64,000 nucleotides of DNA from DAOQTX01 sp035340715 (GTDB lineage: Bacteria; Bacteroidota; Bacteroidia; AKYH767-A; OLB10). The DNA lies in the NCBI GenBank assembly GCA_035340715.1, contig DAOQTX010000004.1:1-64000 (forward strand), written 5' to 3'. This document shows, piece by piece, positions 60,001-64,000 of this stretch (its first letter is position 1; each line of letters begins with the position of its first letter). The position numbers and the translations under genes were made by a program. The notes below the pieces were generated by a model. The model was not told the DNA's origin, searched no databases, and saw nothing but the letters and a program-made list of their open reading frames with translations.

Positions 60001-62955
60001 TTATCGTATCACGCTTATTTTACCTTGGAAGGTTTTTTCACTTCCATCATTTAATTCAACATTGATCAAATAAGAATAAGTACCATTTTGTACAGTATTG
60101 CCCTTTAAGCTTCCATCCCATCCGCTAAGTGCATTGTCGTTGTTGTAAATCAGATGTCCCCATTGATTGAAAATTTTCATTTCAACGTTTTGCAAATTGG
60201 GAGCTCTGACTCTAAAAATATCGTTCACGCCATCGCTGTTGGGTGTGAATGTGGTGGGTATAAATACTTTTAAATCGGTGCTAACAAAAACGATTTTTGT
60301 TTCCGTACTGCTGCAACCATCGCTGCTTGTAGCTTGTAGAGTAATTGTATAATATCCGCTTTGGGTATAGGTATAAGTTGGGTTGGCTGCAAATGATGTT
60401 CCACCTCCATTAAGGGTATCACCAAATTGCCAAAGGTATTGTACGCCTGCAACACTAGCCGACTGAAAAGCAACAGCGTATCCGTTTTGAACTGTGCTTA
60501 CTGAATAATTGAATGTTGAAACAGGAACCGGACTTACAAATATATTTACCGGATATCGAGATTTTCTTTTACATCCATTCGCTCCGGTTACATCAATAAA
60601 GTACGAAGTAGTGTTTTGTAGTATGGGCGATTGAAACGAATTCCCATTCCCAACTATACTGCCTCCTGTTAAACTGTTGTACCAAACATAAGTGTCATTA
60701 TTGGGATTATCTGCTTGAAGTAACACCGCTTGATTTCCACAGATGGTGGTATCACTTATATTCGGATCTTCGGGTACAGGCATAGCATTTACCAAAACAG
60801 AATCACTTACGATAAATGTTCCATTGCCTTGAGTTACCATAACGTAGTAGTAACCATAAAGCTTTGCGTAAATCTGTTGTGCTGTTAATCCTGCCACCGG
60901 AGCACCATTGTAAAACCATTGATTTCCACTACTGAAGTTTGAGCTCAACAGAACTGAATCACCAGAACAAAATGTAGTGGATCCAATAATGTTCATGATG
61001 CTTCCTTGTGTTACTTTAATAACTACAACAGTAGGAGATTGATTGCTGCAACCAAAAGAGTTGGTTACGGTTACTGAAAAAGTTCCGCTATCATTCACCA
61101 TTATGTTTTGAGTGCTGGCTCCATTTGACCATAGGTAGTTTACATTGGTATTGTTACAATTCAAACTCACTGTGTTGCCCGCATTAAGCAATACATATCC
61201 TAAAGGTGTTATGCTGGCGGTATCAATTGGGTGATGCGATACCAATATGGATGATGAAACTGATGTACATCCAAAGTTATCACTTGCCAATACTGTATAT
61301 GCTCCGCTGTTTTTTACTACAATGTTCTGAGTTGTCTCTCCGCTTGACCAAACATAAGTTGCTCCACCTTGCGCTTCTAAAATAACACTGTCGCCCGGAC
61401 AAAAGGTTGTATCTCCCAAAGCAGATATAGTGACAGCAGGTCCGCTTGAAATGCTTGCAATAATAGGGCCTGCTGTAGCTTTACATCCTGCACTGTCGCT
61501 TACGGTTACATAATAATTTCCTGCCTGTGTTAAAAAAATCTGTTGCGTAGTGGCTCCATTAGACCATAAATAACTGTTGGCTGTATTGCTTGTAATTAAT
61601 AAAGAATCACCATTGCAAATAGAAACATTTCCTGCAGGATTGGTAACCGCTGATGGTGGCTGTCCTACTATAATGGAAATACTGTTGGAGAAATAAACCG
61701 ACCCAATGGTATCGTATCCAATACAGGTAAATTGACTGGTTCCAGGATTAGGTATTTGAATAATTGACGATGATGGAGTATTAAATAAATAGGTTCCATT
61801 TTTATACCAACTGTAGGATGCCAAATTATTAATAGAAGAACTTAATATGACTGTATCGCCAAAACAAAAAGTATTGCTTCCATTGTTGGAACTAAGTGTG
61901 ATGGTACTGTTAGAAACATTTTGAATTTTTCTGATCAACTGATTATAACAATCGGCAACATACAGACCATTGTCGTTGGGATTAAAAGTTATACCTGTTG
62001 CCCCATCAAATCTTGCTTGAGTTCCTACTCCATTCACTGCACCTGTAGCTCCCGGTTGACCGGCATAGGTTGATACCGTAGGGAATGCTCCCGAACTGAT
62101 TTTACGTATGGTAAAATTATACCCATCCGCTATATAAATGTTGTTCTGTTTATCTACAGAAACATCCCATGGATAATTAAACATAGAGGCCATTGGTTGT
62201 CCATTGGATGAACCAATTATACCAACACCCGCTATGGTGCTTACATTTCCTGTCGGGCTTACTTGACGAATCAAATGATTCCACTCATCGGCTACAATAA
62301 TGTTTTCGTTTATGTCTAAACAAATTCCATAAGGACGATAAAAACGTGCTGTATTTCCAACTCCATCGTTCGTCCCGCTCATATATGGCATACCGGCTAA
62401 GGTGATCACATTTCCATTTTCCAGCTTTCGGATGGTATGGGTCATATGATCGGCTATGTAAACGATTCCATCTTCTGTAACACATATACCACTTGGAAAT
62501 CCAAAACTCGATAACATGGCGGGTCCGTTGGTGGTTCCGAAACTTCCGGTTCCGGCAATGGTGGTTACCACTCCTTGTGGAGTAATTTTTCTGATTTTAT
62601 AATTCTTCGTATCAGCTACATACACATTGTCGGCTGTATCACAAGCAACAGCCCATGGTTCATAGAATGATGCATTGCTGCCTATTCCATCGAAAGAACC
62701 TATGATACCTGATCCTGCAAATGTGCTTACTAAACCAGCAGGAGTTATTTTACGGATGACGTGATTGTTTCGATCGGCAACATATAGATTTCCATTCTTG
62801 TCAGAACTTACTCCATGCGGCCCATCAAATGTAGCCATGATTCCCACTGCATTAGTCATGCCGGTAGTATCGACTTTGCCCGCCCAGGTACTCACCAATT
62901 GCGCATTGGAAAACAATGGCAACAGCATTATCCATATGATTAACTTTAACCTCAT
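60001..62955 (-). CDS. large T9SS type B cargo with NHL repeats, Ig-like modules and PKD domain
   Basis: Secreted protein of 984 residues. Signal peptide to FSNAQ, then about six NHL-type propeller repeats (to about 345), with recurring G-I-x-x-D-x-x-x-N-I-Y-V-A-D and H-x-I-R-K-I/T. Several Ig-like/SprB-type modules with YLWSNGATTQ and GCS/GCK follow, then a PKD domain (about 800-890), then a gliding-motility-associated type B sorting domain (FIPTTFTPNSDGVNDIF ... IFNQWGHLIY ... GWDGSLKGN). Type B tails are usually delivered with a PorP/SprF partner, here the adjacent gene. Likely a surface adhesin. Confidence 0.9.
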   Translation of the reverse strand: MRLKLIIWIMLLPLFSNAQLVSTWAGKVDTTGMTNAVGIMATFDGPHGVSSDKNGNLYVADRNNHVIRKITPAGLVSTFAGSGIIGSFDGIGSNASFYEPWAVACDTADNVYVADTKNYKIRKITPQGVVTTIAGTGSFGTTNGPAMLSSFGFPSGICVTEDGIVYIADHMTHTIRKLENGNVITLAGMPYMSGTNDGVGNTARFYRPYGICLDINENIIVADEWNHLIRQVSPTGNVSTIAGVGIIGSSNGQPMASMFNYPWDVSVDKQNNIYIADGYNFTIRKISSGAFPTVSTYAGQPGATGAVNGVGTQARFDGATGITFNPNDNGLYVADCYNQLIRKIQNVSNSTITLSSNNGSNTFCFGDTVILSSSINNLASYSWYKNGTYLFNTPSSSIIQIPNPGTSQFTCIGYDTIGSVYFSNSISIIVGQPPSAVTNPAGNVSICNGDSLLITSNTANSYLWSNGATTQQIFLTQAGNYYVTVSDSAGCKATAGPIIASISSGPAVTISALGDTTFCPGDSVILEAQGGATYVWSSGETTQNIVVKNSGAYTVLASDNFGCTSVSSSILVSHHPIDTASITPLGYVLLNAGNTVSLNCNNTNVNYLWSNGASTQNIMVNDSGTFSVTVTNSFGCSNQSPTVVVIKVTQGSIMNIIGSTTFCSGDSVLLSSNFSSGNQWFYNGAPVAGLTAQQIYAKLYGYYYVMVTQGNGTFIVSDSVLVNAMPVPEDPNISDTTICGNQAVLLQADNPNNDTYVWYNSLTGGSIVGNGNSFQSPILQNTTSYFIDVTGANGCKRKSRYPVNIFVSPVPVSTFNYSVSTVQNGYAVAFQSASVAGVQYLWQFGDTLNGGGTSFAANPTYTYTQSGYYTITLQATSSDGCSSTETKIVFVSTDLKVFIPTTFTPNSDGVNDIFRVRAPNLQNVEMKIFNQWGHLIYNNDNALSGWDGSLKGNTVQNGTYSYLINVELNDGSEKTFQGKISVIR

Positions 62956-64000
62956 GCAGAATAGCTCTTTTGAATTTGAGTAGTATATGCCGGAGTATTA
63001 AATGGAACAGAAACTTTTCCTGTTTCCAGTGCTGCTTGTGGCAACAAACGAATTATGGCAGATCTATACTTGGAAGAAATTTCTTCCCAACGATACCTGC
63101 GATAAGCAATTTCATACATATCCTTCGACACTTTTCTTCTTTGATTTTGGTCCATGGTGTTGATCACATCGACCAACTCATTTACATTCCTGAAATACGC
63201 AGCTTTACCCTCTGTGGTTTCAAAATTGTAAGAAACATTGAATGCAAGCACCGGACGGGCCAAATACATCGCCTCAACCAACGATGGATTGGTACCTCCT
63301 GCACTATGACCATGCACATAAAGCGAACAATTACTTCGAATGATATCCAAACGAACTTGTTCATAGATGGGATCGAGTATGGTGATGTTTGAGTAAACAC
63401 TGTATTTTTCGCGCAACATCTTTCCATATTGATTGTGATTCCAAATACCAATGATCACCAATCTGTTTTGAGGGGTTTGTGCAAATGCCTCCAATATGAT
63501 GTGAATATTGTTCTCTGGTTCAATGCGACAAACCGTAAAGGCATAATCGCCCTTAACAAAAGGATAGCGCTCAACAAACGACTCGTACTTCTTTAATCGT
63601 AAGGCATGATCTGCACCATATTCTATCAATACGGCCTCTTTGCCATATTCATTTCTTACATAATCTTGAATCGCTTTATTGTCTGCAATTACGGTATCGG
63701 CAAAACGCACCGCTATGCTCTCCGAAATTTTTAAATATCGTTTTACAAATCCATTCCACTTGTCTCTTTTCCATTCAAGTCCATCTATGTTTACAATGAT
63801 GGGCTTAGATGAGAATGCTTTTATGAATGGAATCAATAAAGCTCCCGAAACGCCTAATAATAAAAGTACATTAGAATATAACAGAGCATGAATCATACTG
63901 ATCATGTCATAAAGAATGCTTTGATATCCATTTGCATTCAATGGAATGTAATGCAGACGTGCTTTTTTATAATGAGTCGGTCTTTTCTTTTGAAAGTAAT
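62952..64000 (-). CDS. DUF1972-type glycosyltransferase, start outside the window
   Basis: GT4-like glycosyltransferase, C-terminal 349 residues present. The frame stays open through the right edge (in-frame residues YFQKKRPTHYKKARLHYIP before the first TTG), so the N-terminus is missing and a start at 63941 would be false. Motifs: IVNIDGLEWKRDKW, the rhamnosyltransferase-like DUF1972 signature, GADH, CRIEPENN (nucleotide-sugar loop) and HSAGGTNPSLVEAM (C-terminal GT-B site). It probably adds a deoxyhexose or hexose to a surface glycan. Stop overlaps the cargo start by four bases (ATGA). Confidence 0.88.
   Translation of the reverse strand, partial: YFQKKRPTHYKKARLHYIPLNANGYQSILYDMISMIHALLYSNVLLLLGVSGALLIPFIKAFSSKPIIVNIDGLEWKRDKWNGFVKRYLKISESIAVRFADTVIADNKAIQDYVRNEYGKEAVLIEYGADHALRLKKYESFVERYPFVKGDYAFTVCRIEPENNIHIILEAFAQTPQNRLVIIGIWNHNQYGKMLREKYSVYSNITILDPIYEQVRLDIIRSNCSLYVHGHSAGGTNPSLVEAMYLARPVLAFNVSYNFETTEGKAAYFRNVNELVDVINTMDQNQRRKVSKDMYEIAYRRYRWEEISSKYRSAIIRLLPQAALETGKVSVPFNTPAYTTQIQKSYSA

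Noticed and set aside
63941..63943. TTG as start of the last glycosyltransferase gene
   Set aside because: The frame remains open to the window edge with plausible family sequence, so the gene is cut by the edge and not started here.
1..64000. CRISPR array, prophage, integron or transposon
   Set aside because: No regularly spaced direct repeats, transposase, integrase or phage structural gene is seen on either strand.

Overview
The window looks like chromosomal DNA from an aerobic, AT-rich member of the Bacteroidota. The evidence is mutually consistent. Several proteins end in type IX secretion (T9SS) sorting domains, one PorP/SprF protein is present, the respiratory chain uses an alternative complex III operon (actA-F) joined to an aa3-type oxidase, MurF and Alr are fused, and HmuY-like proteins sit beside a TonB-dependent receptor. 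Promoter-like -7 boxes follow the Bacteroidota pattern TAnnTTTG. I see no rRNA, tRNA, CRISPR array, insertion sequence or phage gene. No gene-free stretch exceeds about 300 bases. Genus cannot be fixed from this view.

Layout. 0-13 kb: MbnP-like lipoprotein, dipeptide epimerase, a GNAT enzyme, the lipid and RNA block acpP-fabF-rnc, purN, an S41 peptidase, ferritin diverging from htpG, a DPP11-like S46 peptidase, a small barrel protein and a TfoX-like protein. 13.2-24.4 kb: one long minus-strand respiratory operon, actABCDEF-coxB-ctaD, ending at a strong bidirectional terminator. 24.5-32.6 kb: a SPOR protein and an unknown protein, then the information-processing operon rimP-nusA-infB, then hemD-rnpA-yidD-S41 peptidase. 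33.4-36.2 kb: DUF4271, and a three-gene envelope cluster (CX3CH cytochrome lipoprotein, YceI, DUF5777 barrel). 36.2-42.6 kb: T9SS cargo, an M1 aminopeptidase, a second T9SS cargo, glutaryl-CoA dehydrogenase and a membrane protein.

42.6-50.4 kb: tdk-murF/alr, then a probable heme-uptake operon of a TonB receptor, an HmuY-like lipoprotein and an HmuY-like protein carrying a T9SS tail. 50.5-57.2 kb: an unknown protein with M28 peptidase, a T9SS cargo, a barrel protein and a penicillin-acylase-family hydrolase. 57.1-64 kb: a WecA-type glycan initiator, a PorP/SprF-TSP3-OmpA fusion, a large type B T9SS cargo, and a glycosyltransferase running off the right edge.

The points most worth a second look are these. 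The rnpA reading frame continues upstream of its first ATG with RNase P protein-like sequence but holds no ATG, GTG or TTG. A terminator-like hairpin sits in the putative rimP-nusA-infB leader. A probable heme-uptake operon contains a T9SS-tailed HmuY-like protein. The CX3CH cytochrome/YceI/DUF5777 trio has no assigned role. A T9SS barrel is fused to an OmpA anchor next to a type B cargo. Several genes have palindromes at promoters or a -7 box almost touching the start codon. I found no defence system or clearly new machinery; the novelty here is in gene starts, leaders and uncharacterised envelope clusters.
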